A stretch of 64,000 nucleotides of DNA from positions 32,960,950 to 33,024,949 of the forward strand of contig OX439047.1 in assembly GCA_949317995.1 (NCBI GenBank). Reading direction: 5' to 3'. Under the pieces are notes generated by a model. It was not told the DNA's origin. It searched no databases and saw only the letters and a list, made by a program, of their open reading frames with translations. Numbering within the stretch: position 1 is the stretch's first letter; each line of letters starts with the position of its first letter. Made by a program: the position numbers and the translations under genes. Of this stretch, positions 1 through 14,400 are shown one piece after another. Origin of the DNA: Acholoe squamosa (taxonomy: Eukaryota; Annelida; Polychaeta; Phyllodocida; Polynoidae).

Positions 1-137
1 ATTATCTTTTGGAATGGATAAATGATAAGAATGACCTGTTGGTAATTGCCCGATATCTAGGACAATTTAGGAAATATCACTGAGATGAGAAGCAAATGCT
101 TTAACATAGATCTAAAACAGTCCATTGATATTTACAG

Positions 138-778
138 GCATTGCGATTGACCGTCTGATAGCAGTCCATGATCCTTACAACTATAGGACAAGAGTGACAA
201 CAAAAAGAACAATCGGTATTTCTGGATTAATGTGGTGCTACTCCTTTTCCATCTCTTACCTTCCTTCAATCCTGGGATTTCAACACTTTGAGAAAGGCAC
301 TATGTGCTACTTGGCCAATGCATTCCCAACAAATGTTATTTTCAATCTCATTGGTAATTTCTTCTTTGCTTCACTGGTGATCATTATAGCATATGTCTGC
401 TTGTTCAAAATTGCTTCTCACCATATAAAGAAAATCGCTGCTCAGGATATGCAAGGGCAGGCAGCATCAAGATTCAAGAAACATTTAAAAGCAGCGAAAA
501 CACTTTTGATTGTGATAGGTACATTCATTGTGTGCTGGTGGCCATATGTGTTTAATCTAATCAATCTCTTACTGAATTCACCACGTGAGCCTTTTTCCCC
601 TGCTAAAAAGCTCTCAAATATTCTTATAGTGCCTTTATTCATGAACAGTGCAGTGAACCCAATTATATATGCCAGGAAGCTACCAGGGTTTAAAAAAGAG
701 TTTGTTAGCATTTTGACATGTGGGATGAAAAAAAACAGTGTCGGTGTAGCAGGCAGTGGTGACAATGGAAGCCAGTAG
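138..778 (+). CDS. Class A (rhodopsin-like) GPCR, last exon (TM3 end to C-terminus)
   Basis: The reading frame covers the end of TM3 through the C-terminus of a seven-transmembrane receptor. Visible are the TM3/ICL2 motif as IDRL followed by IAVHDPYNY (a DRY variant), TM4, an ECL2 cysteine (GTMCYL), TM5 (NLIGNFFFASLVIIIAYVC), TM6 with VCWWPY (the CWxP motif), and TM7 with NPIIYA (NPxxY). The exon probably starts after the TTTACAG acceptor at 131-137, joining in phase just before IAIDR; another AG lies at 119-120. An intron just before the DRY region is shared with melatonin-type receptors (family knowledge). The stop is TAG at 776-778. TM1-TM3 lie upstream of the window. The ligand cannot be told from this exon; a peptide or amine receptor is possible. 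Confidence 0.88.
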
Positions 779-853
779 GGTATCCAGTGTATTACTGGTT
801 TATACTCAGGGTACCAAGTGTAGGAGGAGGGGACTATAAATTTGTAGGTACAA

Positions 854-1191
854 CCCTGGTAGCACAGAGACACTGGCAAAACATTGGGTCTATGTTGGCC
901 CAACCATCGGCATTACATCGGCTGCCCATCCTGCCTATGTAGGCCCAACGGTGCCAACAAAATGCCAACATAATAGGCCCAATGTTGGCTTTTGGTCAGC
1001 ACACATGAGCATTGGCAAATGGTCGGCCACTTTTGCCGATGTCCTGCCAACATTGAGCCAATGTCGGCATTTGGTCCGCAAAATGCCAATGATCAGGCCT
1101 ATATATGTAGGCCCAATGGGCAGCCAACGTTGGCCCAACATTGGGCCAACGCATCAGGCTAACGTTGGCAAATTTTTGTGTGCTACCTGGG
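854..1191. mobile_element. Short inverted-repeat element (MITE) with TTGGCCCAA-rich interior
   Basis: The ends are CCCTGGTAGCACA at 854 and the complement of CCCAGGTAGCACA at 1191, so they form terminal inverted repeats. The interior is full of mutually complementary GGCCCAAYRTTGG words and can fold back on itself. No coding capacity. A clear target duplication is not visible. Confidence 0.6.
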
Positions 1192-2060
1192 AAACAATTG
1201 ACCTTTGAATACAGGAAGTTGAATATAACACATGTATTATTGGACCTGTAGTTAGATAGCCTGCATTACAATTTTCTCTGTGGTTATAACTACAAGTGCC
1301 CCTCACTATTTCATTATTATTTGTTGGCGCTCACTATTCTATATTCTTTTTCACTCTTTTTTATTACGAACTTTGAAAGAGTGTGATTTCAACCTGGTGG
1401 AATTTTGGGGTTGTTCCTTACATTGCAACAGGTATAACTACAGAAGGTAGTATAGAAAACAAGTGCACTGGTGCACACTCTCAGTCAAAATGGTAAATAG
1501 GCAGCATATACTGCCGTAGCAGCTACACTAGAACACCAATCAAGTCAATGGGTTTGTACTAACATCAAATCCCACTGTAGTGCCCAATAAGCTTTCCACT
1601 GTAAAACCGGGTTGCTGGGCTGAGAGTGTAGGTTTATGACAAGGAATATGTGATACACATAGATCTAACCATCAAAGGCAGACTAGCTCAAATGAGAAAT
1701 TTCGAGGTAGACCCCCAAATTTCAACAGGTTGAAATTAAAAATATTAAAGGTTTGAGGATTTTAAAGCCCTTAATCGCCATGTGGGATTTGACCCTTGGA
1801 ACACGCTACCTACTTTCGTAGAAGATAAGTATGATTTCAATATTCCACTGGAATGAGCAGACTGATGAAGAGGGACAATTCCCCGTCTTTGAAATACCAG
1901 GGGCCATCCTGCAGGCTTAAGTCAGTGTTGGCATTGTGACCTGTTGTTCAATATTCATTGTGTCAGTATTCATTCTATATAATTGTTACCATTTCTGTCA
2001 TGATAGAAGAAAATGGGCGCTCCTAACAGTTCTCTGAGAGGCAGTGCCATATAACTTGAC

Positions 2061-2063
<3 letters not shown>

Positions 2064-2128
<65 letters not shown>
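2064..2128. repeat. (AT)n microsatellite
   Basis: Uninterrupted AT dinucleotides over about 65 bp. Confidence 0.95.
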
Positions 2129-2132
<4 letters not shown>

Positions 2133-3318
2133 TGCTTTGAACCGATGGTCTGAAATTCACTGATATTTTGGCTCTCTTACTAAAGGCAAACTATCAGCAG
2201 AAATTCCTCCCTTGTATGATTCGTCTCAATGTATGCATGTCCATTTGATTTGGTAGAACAGTCATACTACTTTAGGCAGTAATGTTAGTCTGTATGTCAT
2301 GGCACACAGTGAATTTCTTGACAATTTGAGGCCGTGTTTCCATCAGCATTATTGAAACGAGCCCTTAAAATCATTGAAGTGACGCTACCACTTGTGGTAA
2401 TCAAATTCTTAGTTGTTTTCATTTTGTTTATTCTTTTGTTCGTATTATGTCCTTCTTGACAGATAATACTTATGATATTTGCAATAAGATATGCAAATTG
2501 TCTGGTGTATGTAAACCTTAACTCTATTTCTAGATATGGATATTTACTTTTGGGAATTACTGTAGAAACTATCATGGTTACTATACGTTACAAATGCCTT
2601 CAGTGAAGCATGCCTATTTAAGTAAAATGACCAAACAAAAAGGTTCTCATGCTGTATTCTTGTGTGATAAGTATGAGGACCTTGTTTTGCGAAAAGGCTG
2701 AAATTTTTGTGTTGAGGCTACTTTGACAATCTATCCCATCCATGTAACTTGCTTTTCTTTTTTAGTGAACTGGTGAATTCAAAGTTTATCTTTATATTGT
2801 ATCTTCTGATTTTTGTGAATGTGAAATTCATAGTGGTAGAATTGGATTGTTCTTAATGATCAAGTTATCCCATAATAGATATAGTATAAAGTTATTTAAA
2901 ACGCTCACTCGACATAATTGGTTGGTTAGATAAATGTCCATCAGTCGAATGGAAGAGTAAATATGTTGTCATGAATTATATCTCTTCTGTTATTTAAGGC
3001 AAATGTTGTTTGTACGATGTTATAAAATCAATAAAAATGTTGTTTCAATATAAGCCTTACTTTATTATTTAATGACGTTTTCAAGAGGGAGAACAGTGTG
3101 TACAATACGCAGTAATGTCCCTCTGCTATTGAGGTTACTTAGATTGACACAACGTGGCATCTAGGCTATAAAGTGCAAATAAAGTGAAATAATCACATAA
3201 ATGATTCTTATAAAAAGCTGAATGTGAACGTTTCCATAAATTTTAGAAACGTTACTGGAGACGTAGATTTACACAGTTGTACCAGGTCTCTCCTTTTAAC
3301 CAGGGACAAGCTCGGGAC

Positions 3319-3321
<3 letters not shown>

Positions 3322-3389
<68 letters not shown>
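3322..3389. repeat. (AG)n microsatellite
   Basis: Perfect AG run of about 68 bp. It creates an artificial Arg-Glu repeat in translation. Confidence 0.95.
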
Positions 3390-3390
<1 letters not shown>

Positions 3391-4420
3391 AGATGCGATT
3401 CTTCACTTTACCAGTCTACTATAGTATATGTATATCCACTACCACCCAGCTAGCCCTCCTACCCACCCACTCATCCACCCATCCACACACACCCATGCCC
3501 ATGCAGACACGCCCACCTGTCTCCCTGGCCGGCCTCATACTGGAGAGAGTAACATCATTTAGGGATTTCCATTTCCGGTTCATGCCATGACTATACTGAG
3601 TATGGTGATTAACCCTTTCACCTCACACCTATTAAATGAATCTACTGCGTGTACTAAATAGACATATTGGCTTTTTACATAGAATGTTGAAAGATTCAAA
3701 ATCAACATTATAAATACTCTCTCAGTCTTGTCTATTTATATGTGTGTTTTTTTAAAGCTTAGATGGTTAAGGTGTGACATATTTTCAATTGGTCACAACA
3801 GCAATTTTAAAGAGGTCAACAGTCATGGCTTCAACCTAGCCCCCTCCTCCCCTGCCATCACAAAGCCCAGCCTACATAGTAGTACACACTATATGGTCCA
3901 CACTGGAGGGCCATTAGAACTAACCATATGGAGATCTTTCACTGAGGAACACTACGGGGATAGATTCATGCACATACCATTCCAACTAGATGCTAGCTGT
4001 CTGAAGGTGATAAAGGACTGTAACAACTGGATACACCCTGGAGGTGCTGGGCAACCAACTATGACCCTCTCTGTCCCATGTAGGAGGTCTACTACTATAC
4101 CTCTGTGTGTAGAGCTAGTGCTTGGTTGGATATACTTAGACCCGCTTGGCGTTCTTTTAATTTCCATTGCACAGGATCTCCAGATCCTTTGGATACTGCC
4201 TAGGACAAAGCATCGACCTGGGTACTACCTGTTCACGTATGTTTGACCTTACAGACTCGATTGATGAAGGAAATTATATCCAATATGAAATCAGAAGCCC
4301 TCGTTCTTATTGGGCATTTTTACAGCATATTTTTAATACAATTCATCCCACGAGGAGCTGTCCCATCGGAGCCTTATATGGACCTAGAATTACTAACAAA
4401 TGCAAATCTTCATTTTGGCA

Positions 4421-4452
4421 GAGAGAGAGAGAGAGAGAGAGTGAGAGAGAGA
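4421..4452. repeat. (AG)n microsatellite
   Basis: Short AG run with one GT interruption. Confidence 0.9.
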
Positions 4453-5405
4453 TACTGCTCTTAAAATATTTTCCACTCTAAAGGTGATTGATTATAGGAA
4501 ACTTTGTGTTTATGGTCAGTAACAATTTGGGACAGACAAGGCGTACCCTGTATATGATGCTGCTGACGTGAGGTCGTAAAATTGATATATTGTGTATAAA
4601 TCATCAGTCATTGTACATGTTGTGTACAGGTACACAGACACCTGGGTCAGAATACGATGTGGGACTCTAGAGATGTAGCCTACTCCCGGAGCCTACTAAT
4701 CTAGCACAAGGGTACAAACGCTTTGATAGTCCGCCAAGGCCAAGTCCACATGCAGGCTAAAATGCTGCCGGATATCAAATCTGAGTTTGAGATTTAACAT
4801 TTTTTGACGGATAATCCGATCATATTTTAATGATTACCTATGGAGTGTTCCAGCCTGAACCAGCAGGGTCTCATGGATGTTGGATTACAAAAACACGATT
4901 AGACCATATAGTCCCAGTGCTGTGGGCAATCTCCTTATAGACAATTCCAATTCAAAATGACCGAGCAGGCATTGTCGTTTTAGCAGGAGCACATGAAAAA
5001 GTCACAGTCACCAAAAGTGACAGTATTCCAATAAGTATGAATTGAAGGAAAGGGACAATATCAAGAACGTATACAGAAGCCACGAAGAAAACATTAAAAT
5101 AGCCCTCTAAATGGTCCCTTTATGCCATTGCTCTTTTAACTAATGGAGGAGTAAAGAGACGGAAAATGGCTTCTTCTTATGGTAATAGGAATCATCAGTA
5201 TGCCTGCAGATCTACATCTATATAATGTTACAAAAAAAGTGAAATCAATCATGCTTTTTGCGGAAACAAGAGTTCCTAAAACTACCCTTTAGTTCTTACC
5301 AGGGAACAAAAGAAGTGCTCTTCCTGGGCCTAGTGGACGCTACCGGAAGTATTGTGTGGGAAGGATGGGGCAGGGCGCCTCGCGCAAACGCCGCAACCAT
5401 GTAAG

Positions 5406-5496
5406 ATGTCCAACAGCCAACTTCCGGTCTCCCTGCCCAAGATAACTCTCGCCTGCTTCTACCTTTGCATTGTTTACGCGCTTCTGGCGGACGCAG
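5406..5496 (+). CDS. LRP-like gene exon 1: signal peptide
   Basis: The first ATG in the frame is at 5406. It is followed by a hydrophobic stretch ([18 protein letters not shown]) typical of a cleaved signal peptide. The exon ends at a CAG/GTGAGA donor in phase 1. The surroundings are locally GC-rich, which fits a promoter-proximal first exon; no TATA box is evident. Confidence 0.8.
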
Positions 5497-8400
5497 GTGA
5501 GAATATTATCACTTTCAATAACACAAATCACTTGTAAACTCTTCTATGTGATAGTGATAATTGATAACCATGCATACTGCCCCCCGACCCCTTGTTTGCT
5601 TTTTATTAGTGTGATTCAGGTATAGGCGGTATTTTCTTTGCAGGTGCGAGTAAGAAATTAGCGTGGTGTAAAATAATGAATAGCTCATAAGGAATGTACG
5701 ACTTCATTATCGTACATATATAAAGCATACAAACAGGTACATTGACCGTGGACCTTAATGCAGGGTCTTAGGCAACGTCCCAAATATATTATAGATGAAT
5801 TCACTAATTCGCCTGGAGCTGTGACGGTTTGTCTTTTCTGCGTAGAAAAGCACGCTCTTTCTCTAGATAACTAATGGCATGGCATTTAAAAGCAAATCAT
5901 GCGTATATTTTCTTTCTTAGACTAACTGTCTTAGACTAAACTAAAATTCTTATAAGGGTTTATTCAAATTCTATACACATATTTTCCCATCATTTTCTCG
6001 AATTCTATGCAGGAAACCATCGTTCTTACAATAATCAGTGAAAACATAGCAAAGTATGACTATATGAGACCTTGGAGAAGGGTTAATTTCACTAAAGACA
6101 TCGTTATTTAAAGATAATCCACCCGTATCCACAAGAATGCTTCTGTACCCGCAAGAATTCTCCAGTATCCACAAGAATGTTCCTGTATCTGCAGGAATCC
6201 CCCTGTACCCGCAGGAATCCTCCTGTACCCGCAGGAATCCTCCTGTACCCGCAGGAATCTTCCTGTGTCCGTAGGAATCTTCCAGTATCCGCAGGAATAT
6301 TCCAATACCCACAGGAATATTTTTTGCATGAGAAAAAAAAACAACCTTTTGATATGCCCTATTAGAGGCTCCATATTACGGCAAAGGCACAATAAAGAAA
6401 ACAGAAATAAATGTAGGGTACAGGGTCGTCTTAAACCAATAGTCCACTATGGGGAATATTTTCTATATACATTTCTGCGACAGAGGCCTAGTGGACTGTT
6501 GATGTTAGTGAACAGGATGGTACAAACAATTTATTTACCTGTCAAATATTTTATAACCTGTTGGGCCTGACACAGAGTCTTCAAACTGACAACTTTAAGT
6601 TACCAATGTTATTCTTCTAACTTACAACCCTTGAGAGGCAGACACTGAATTTGTCAGTATGGAGGGTCTGTACCAGTAATGACAGGTTGAATTAGTTTTT
6701 GCCTATTAGTCTATATATGTTACTCACTCTGAAATAGCTTTTGCCATGTCTATTTATTTTGCTCACTCTGAAAACCCTATTTTGTCGGTGTATTCACCTG
6801 CGTTATATAGACTGCCCATCTAACAGGTTGCACTCCCCGAGGGCCTAGGTCAGTATGTTAGTGGTATATAAAGAGAGTAATAAACGAGAAAATATTTGAT
6901 AGACCAGTGCCACATGGGTCAGTTCTTGGCCCCCTATTGTTTTTGGCCTATATAAATAGCATTACCAGTGTCATTAATAACTCTGAATTCTACATGTAAG
7001 CCGATGACCTTGCCATTGTCACTTCTGGTCTGGAGCCCAATCAAATCTGTATTAAACAACAGGAGTAGTTAGATAGGATCTCACAATGGTGAAGTAATTT
7101 TATGCTTACTGTCAATTCACAGAAAACTAAGGTACTGTGGGTATATTCTGATAGGGATACTCCAGACCTAAGTAATTGCGTAGTCAAATTGAATAATGTT
7201 GCACTTGAGGCAGTGGAAGTCTTTAACTACCTGGGGGTAATGGTAGACAGGTATCTTATCTTCACAGACCACTGTAGAAAGATGGCTTCAAGTGCTAGAG
7301 GTAGACTCAAACATTTGAGAAACCTACACTGCAAAAATTTTAATGGTGTTTAGATCCTAAACACAATTCTAAACATATTCTTGCAACGTTTTTGTAATCA
7401 CATTAATTTCCTAAACATGTTTAGTCAAACAATGTGCTTAGCTCAAGTGTTTAGAAATGTAGGTGTTTAGGTTAAAACTTTTGTGTTTAGATATATGAAT
7501 TTTTGTGTTTAGGTGTTTAATAATTTTTGTGTTTAGATGTTTAAATGATTTGATGGAAAGTTAAGGTTTGCAGACATGTATGCATTAAAAAACAGAGATA
7601 TATTTTTTTTTCTCATTTACTTGGGGGGGCATCAGCGGGTATTTACTTGTCAAAGTCTCGAAAGATGTCAGCCACACCTATATATGTGTACATATATTAT
7701 GCACTGCATCAGAATGAGAGACTTGAGAAAGTACAACAGCTTGGCAGGAAGGACATTGCCTTATCTATTCCAGAATAACATCAAATAGGTGTCAGTCATG
7801 GAGTTTATTGATTATTTTATGGTAATGATGGTGGCATGAAGTGAATCTAGTCAATTTACTATTGCCCTTTCTATTTACATGACATTCTATGAAATGAAAC
7901 CATGATAAACATGGGATTTGGGGACATTTGTCACAAAAATTGATTATAACTGTGTGCAGATAGTCCAGTAAAAGGTAGTGCTGCTACCTCGTGTGGATTC
8001 AACATCCAAATATCTAAACCTATTGATGTTTAATTCTAAACACCTATTATTCAACTGTCTCAAATCTAAACATCTAAACATGTTTAACATAAATGTTTAT
8101 TTAGTTAGAATAAAAGTGTTAATTTCCTAAATGTGTAGTCGATGAGACACCTAACTGACCTATATGTTTAGGTTTTAAACATGTTTAGACCTAAACATGT
8201 TTAAAATCTAAACACCATTTTTGCAGTGTACGGCCTCTGATGGATAGGAACCTGTCATTAAGGCTGTATTTATATAAGCAAATGATTCTCCCCATATTGG
8301 ACTATGGGGATCTGGTAGTGGATGACTTGTGGATGACATAAAGAGCCTACAAACCATACAGAACCATTGCCTATGTACCTGTCTCAAAACCTTTGATCCA

Positions 8401-11400
8401 AGGGACATTAGTAGAGATAGATTACATGAGGTATGTGAATGTCAGAAACTTCTAAAAAGGCAAAAAGGTCATCTGCTATGTGTTATGCACCATCAATCAT
8501 GTAATGATAAGAATGTGGCTCAATCCCCTAGGTTATTACATGGGAATGACAAGATTCGCCTGAAAGTGGATAGGCCTAGTAGCGCACTGTTTAGAAACAG
8601 GCCACTATATAGAGGTAACCAACTTTGGGTAAATTTGACAGCGAACCAACAAAGGTCTAGGGATAGAACAAAATTTAGAGAAAGTATTAAAGATTAGACA
8701 GTTGTTGCCCAATTGTCATGGCATATTGACACAAATGCATGTTGAGTATGTTGCATGTGTAATACCAATAACTATGCCTTTAAGTTGAATTTGAATTGAA
8801 ATTGATGTATGAAATTTATAATAATACATTAGATAGATGATGACTTCTTCAATGGTATCTGACACAAAGAAGATGTTTGGCCTGGTGATTACATCAGCAT
8901 TTGAAGAGACTGTGAAGATTTTACGTGTTGTAGTGATAAAGACTGCATAACCCTATATGGACTAATAGCTATCAGTAAGGGCATCAGTTATTAATTAAAT
9001 TTGTAACTTGTATGAATTATTATTGATTTATTTTGGCATGAAATGTGTATTGACCTACTTATATGAATTATAAATTATTGCTATTTGTATATTGACCTCT
9101 ATAGAAATAGCACTTGTATGTGTGTACCTTTTGGTCAATAAAATTCATAACAACAACAACAACAGTGACCTGAGGCTCATCCGCCGTGTGATGACCAAGG
9201 GTAGTAAGTCGCCCCTGACTCGACCACTAATCAACTAATTAATATAGCTCCTTCAGTAGGACTATCACATGTACAGCAGGCATGCCATTTTTAAATCGTT
9301 TATTTGGGATTAACACAATTAATAGAATTATAAAATAAACGTATTAAATAATTTGGTAACCATGCATTGTGGTTGTTCTACCAGCCCCCTCCTTGTGATA
9401 ATAGTGTTGTATACAAGTGAGCAGCAGTTCAACCTATACATTCGCATTTAAGAATGGGAGTTTGCTGAATTACGTTCAAGCTAATCATGGGGTTAAAAAC
9501 AATAGCCAGTGCTTCCGATTTACCCTATATAGTCTATAAGTAAATATAGATTAGGATCAAACCTGCCCAGCATGAAAGTAAGTGGAAACAAAAAGGTTGA
9601 CAGGAACATGAAAACATGTGATAAAACACAGGTATAAACAAGAGTGAGGTACGTAATGAGCAATTAGCATGATCAATAATTACCAGCCATAATCATTCCA
9701 GACCACCATCAGTCAAGATAAAAATCATTAAGTATAAGGCCATTACTCATCAAATATATTGAAAACGGAGGAAGTCTGAAATCGACTAGGAATCACTAGG
9801 CTATGTCTAGATTTCCTGACTCTAGATTGCCACCTGTGTTTAATTGGGAAGTCCAGTCTCTAGAATGTTTATTTTGGAAGGACATATGTTACCTTACATT
9901 TCTAGGCCCTTACTTGAAGACATATAGTCACCCATTTACCTACGACTGCAATAACATTGAAGATAACACCTTCCTCTTTTATGCATACAGCTTCATGCCC
10001 AAAATGTCGGATCCATTAATAATCATGTTTGCACTTTCAATTTGTACTGCTGCTGACAAAAAAACAACAACAAAAAATATGGATGTTCAGTACACATCCT
10101 TGCAAAAATTGAGATGATTATAGGTCTTAAGTGGGTGTCCCACCAAAGTCGATATACTGACGTTTTGGCGTAGGGCTGCATTGTGAGCAAATCGTCTCAG
10201 AAATGGGGTTTGGTTCAAGAGGTGTGCTCTACATCCCAATTTTATTCGGGTTCAATCAGAGAGAGGAGTATCACTATCTGATGCATTTAATCCCAAATCC
10301 GGTAAAATTAAAAAAGTTTAAGTTCATTGTACAGTGCATCAGCCCGATTTTTCAATGGGTATTTTTGCTCTTCTTCTGAAGCCTATTGATGCCCGAGAGA
10401 ATAGGGAGGTAAAATCGGCTCTGGTAGAAGAGATATGGAACCTCCCTCAAGGTGGAAAAACAATACCTGCCGATTCAATCTTTTTAGAAGTGGCCCGAAA
10501 ATGACCTATGCAGAAACTCACATAAAGCAGGTATTCCATTGCGTCGGGCGGCCGGAAATTCCATATTCCGACGGATGCATTTCCGTCAGCTGATTTTGTT
10601 TTCATCGGATTATAAAAATCTCACTAATCCGATCACTTTTAATTTTTTAAAAGTGATTGGATGAGAAAAAATTTCGGCCGATCGACGGCCGACAGACGCA
10701 ATGGAATACCTGCTTAAAAGATAAGATATAATTTCAATCGGGATGTGATGTAAATCGGCTTTCGTGGAATCAATGATTAAGAACATGTTGCATGTATATT
10801 GGGCTACTTATTTTTGTGCTGAGTTCCACATTCAAAGTATCATTGTATCTTAACTGCCGGGACAGTAACTCACGAGAGGAACCTGATCTGGTCTCAGAAA
10901 GAGGACGGCACAGGAGCAGCTCGGCTGGTTGGCGTGCGGGGAGACCCCTACCGGTGGGTGGGGAGTCGCTCGGCCGCCACCCGCTACATTACTGCACCAA
11001 ATACCAGGTGGCGCTTCACCGCCTTAGCCTATGACTTCCGCCGCGCCATTGTTTACTGGAGCGACACTGGGAATAAGAAAATACAAGGTAAGCATCAAAT
11101 GTCGTATTGAAGAGGCTTATGTGTTATCCCCTACGGAAATGACATGGTTACCCATAGAATTCAATACCCCACGGACTAATTAAATTATTTGTAATATCGC
11201 CAATGTAAAGGAACCAACGTGACTTGTGTGCCTATATCATCTGATAGGATTTCCTTAGGGGGTAATTTGCTAAGCCATGGAGATGGATCACAACCATTTC
11301 GGTAATCAGTTCCATGCAGAGAATGATGTTTTCATCAGGGAATAAGGATTGACCGCCTAGGCCAAATAAAAAAAGGTTAGTTTGCAGTAACCCGACCGAC

Positions 11401-14400
11401 CCTAGCAAAGCAGGGGGGAAAATACCTTTTTTTTTTGATTTTGAAGAATTTTGTCTCATTTTTTTTTTCATATTTCAAAGAAATTGTTCATTACTTTTTG
11501 AGGAATTTTCCTGTATCCTTTTCGTGTTCTTCCCCTCTGTCACAGTTGTTATTTTCCCATTATTATTTTACAACGAAATCAAAGAATTTGATACATCCAT
11601 TGATATGTGCCCTAACATTTCCTATATAAATGTAAAAAAAAAAACCCGACCTACCGACCCTACTTTATCAAGTCATGTTACTGGAAACGTACCTTTATTT
11701 TTTGGCCCTACTTATAATGACAAGCCTGGTAACTTCCACGTTAAATCATAGGCAACAACAGTGGATGCAGTTTCCTCAAATTGTCAATAGTTAACTCTCA
11801 ATTAATAAATGTATAAATTTGTACACGTCATGTCAACACAGAAGATTGTAAACAAATCTAATCATATTCCCCCCACTACAGGGTTACAATTAAACGGCAG
11901 TCAAGCAGCATTCAGTGTTTTTGAAGGCTCCTCGAGTCAAGTAAACGGGATGACAGTAGATTGGGTTACAGGTAAGCAGTGAAATCTCTAACGTAGCATT
12001 ATTTTGTGAATTTATTTTTGGGAAAGGACCTTTTTCATTTAATTGATATTGCGAACAGTCACTCCCTTCTCTATCCTAAACACATTCATCCAGGTATTGA
12101 AGACAGTACATTTTACAGCATGTAACTTCAACCTTCAAAGGATTTCCTCTGGCGGGTGTTTTCCCTCAACTGGTCACAATTATCTAAATAAAAAAAAGCA
12201 GTTTCAGAGAGTACTTATATTGCTCCTTATAGATGGCTACAATTTGAGTCTTACACTAACATTGCAGAGGGTTGGATGTTAGGCCAAATTGAAATAAACT
12301 CCAAGACACCTCCTGTACAGGCGATAGGATAACAAATTACAGTATAATCCCTCTAGAAGCTGTCAGTTCTAGTCTAACGTCTAATTAGATTCTATATGAT
12401 GATTTCTCTCCCCACCCCCTTATATATTTCTACTGAAAATTCCTATGTAAGGTAACGTGTACTGGACTGACTCCCTTTATAATTGGATCGTGGTGAGTGC
12501 AGCTGGAAGAAACAGGGCCATGTACTCCACAATCATAAATACAGGCCTAGACAGACCCTCCGGTATAACGGTCTCCCCGCACAATGGGTAAGTTTAACTT
12601 TACCTTACTTAAATGAAACAACCCAGGGAAACAACCCTTGCTACTTGGAATCATGACCTAAGATGACTTAGTATTGAAACGTCTCGACTATGAACCACCA
12701 CCCAGTTGGCACAGAACGTTGAATCAATATTAAAATCAATGCTGATCAACTCATATTACAATTCTTCCATTTTCAGCTTGCTCTTTTGGGCTGACTGGGG
12801 AAACACTCCTAAAATTGAGCGTTGTACATGCGCAGGGAACTCACGGCACATTCTAGTCACAGACGACGTTATAAAACCGTTAGGGATGACGTTAGATCAC
12901 TCCAGTAACACCCTCTATTGGGCAGATGGTGCAAAAGGATCGGTCGACACCTGTGACATCTATGGACAAAACAGGAAAACATTGTTCCAGGTTGAACATG
13001 CAAGCTTCTTTGGGATAGCTTTATTTAAGGTGAGCATTAAACCATTTATGAGGGAAATTACTTTCTCTTTACTGTGACAACACAATATTATTAACATTAC
13101 ATTATGATCCATAAGTGCAATGAAACAGGCGAACATTCACTTTTATTCTTCCATAATCCCTTTCTAGTTGCTCTTTTCTATGAAATTCCAATGATTTTTT
13201 TCTTTTGTCAGAATTATCTATTCGTCACCGAGCAAAACGAAAGGCAGCTATACGTCTTTGACATCAAGAAATCACGCCATGAAGTGAAATTTTCTACGTC
13301 AGCACGTCCATATGATGTCATTATGTATGACGAAATCACACAGGAGGAAATGTCTAGTAGGTACATTAATGCACTCACCCCACTTTAGTATGTTATACCA
13401 CTTTATACATACAGCACCAAACTTAACAGTATTCAGTCTGCCTGTCATAGCATTCCACTTGCTATCTCTCCTTTCAGTTTCCTGTGACAAATGTCATTGC
13501 CTCAATAGCCACAATTTCCACAGTCTTTTGAAGATTCTATAGTGCCAGTCGTGTCCCTCCAGTACAAAACATGTATATTCCCAGCTATACTATTGACATA
13601 GGAAAGACTTTACGCCTATATGATGCAAGATTATCGATCCATCAATCTGGTAACATCACCAGTAAGAAATATGCAATATGCCGCACGGTGGAATTATGAT
13701 GGTCGTCTATAAGTCAGAAGCTGATTCCTCAATCAGTTTTCGCACTGCCATTATTACATTTTCCTTTCTTCAAATTGTCTTCTCAGACCCGTGTGTGGGG
13801 ACAGGATGTGCCCACCTATGTGTACCCGAGGGTAGGGATACACACCAATGTCTGTGTGCTGTAGGGTACAGTCTACAACAGGACAAAAGGTCGTGTACAG
13901 GTAAGGGCGCGGTTACTTAAACCTTTTATCAGTATAGCTGGATTATTAGAGCATGGTTTTGATGTGGGTCTCCAAATGTCAAATGTGGCAAGTACTGAAA
14001 AAAGGGGCCTTATTGCACCCTGCACTAAGACCCCTTTTCGCAGATCGGGAAGTAGTATAGAAAAATGGGGCTATAGGGCTGGCTACTACAGGTACTAACC
14101 TGTGGGAATCCGCTTGACTAACAAAATGGTTGCATCACAATGAAGACAATTCCTGATTCAGATGTAAAACTAGGCAAGTAAAAGAGAAAAAAACTGCATT
14201 GGAAATGCAATCGCGAGACTAGAATGAGATAACTGCCCAGCTTTTTTAATTTTTTTTACAATGATTATCACTTGTACAATCGTCAAAGTCCTCTTTCAGC
14301 TAATGGACACTTTGGCACACCACAATTTATCTACTCTATTGGTGGCGCCGTCTGCAGGTTTCCAGGTAACATGGCAGATATGAGCCTGTCTAACGTTAGT

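Larger units (their letters stand above)
1192..5405. other. Intergenic region between the GPCR exon and the LRP-like gene
   Basis: No gene is recognised here. The first ~1.9 kb may be the GPCR 3' untranslated region: an AATAAA signal lies at 3030-3035. The stretch holds an AT microsatellite (2064-2128), GA microsatellites (3322-3389, 4421-4452) and a CCAC-rich patch (3445-3500). A 172-codon open stretch near 3728-4246 has no ATG at its start and no family I recognise, so I do not call it a gene. Confidence 0.6.

Noticed and set aside
951..1208. ORFs over the TTGGCCCAA repeat
   Set aside because: Lie inside a MITE; open on both strands because of the repeat words.
3224..3424. ORF with a long Arg-Glu repeat
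   Set aside because: Translation of an AG microsatellite; same for the ORFs at 4243-4481 and 52655-53032.
3728..4246. 172-codon open stretch upstream of the LRP-like gene
   Set aside because: No ATG at its start, no recognisable domain and no clear splice context; could be an exon of an unknown gene, but I cannot support it.
6121..6320. Regularly spaced repeat that might suggest CRISPR
   Set aside because: Copies are head-to-tail without unique spacers, in an animal intron; it is a minisatellite.
10526..10714. Hairpin upstream of exon 2 as a regulatory structure
   Set aside because: Perfect TIRs with TAA duplications identify it as a MITE.
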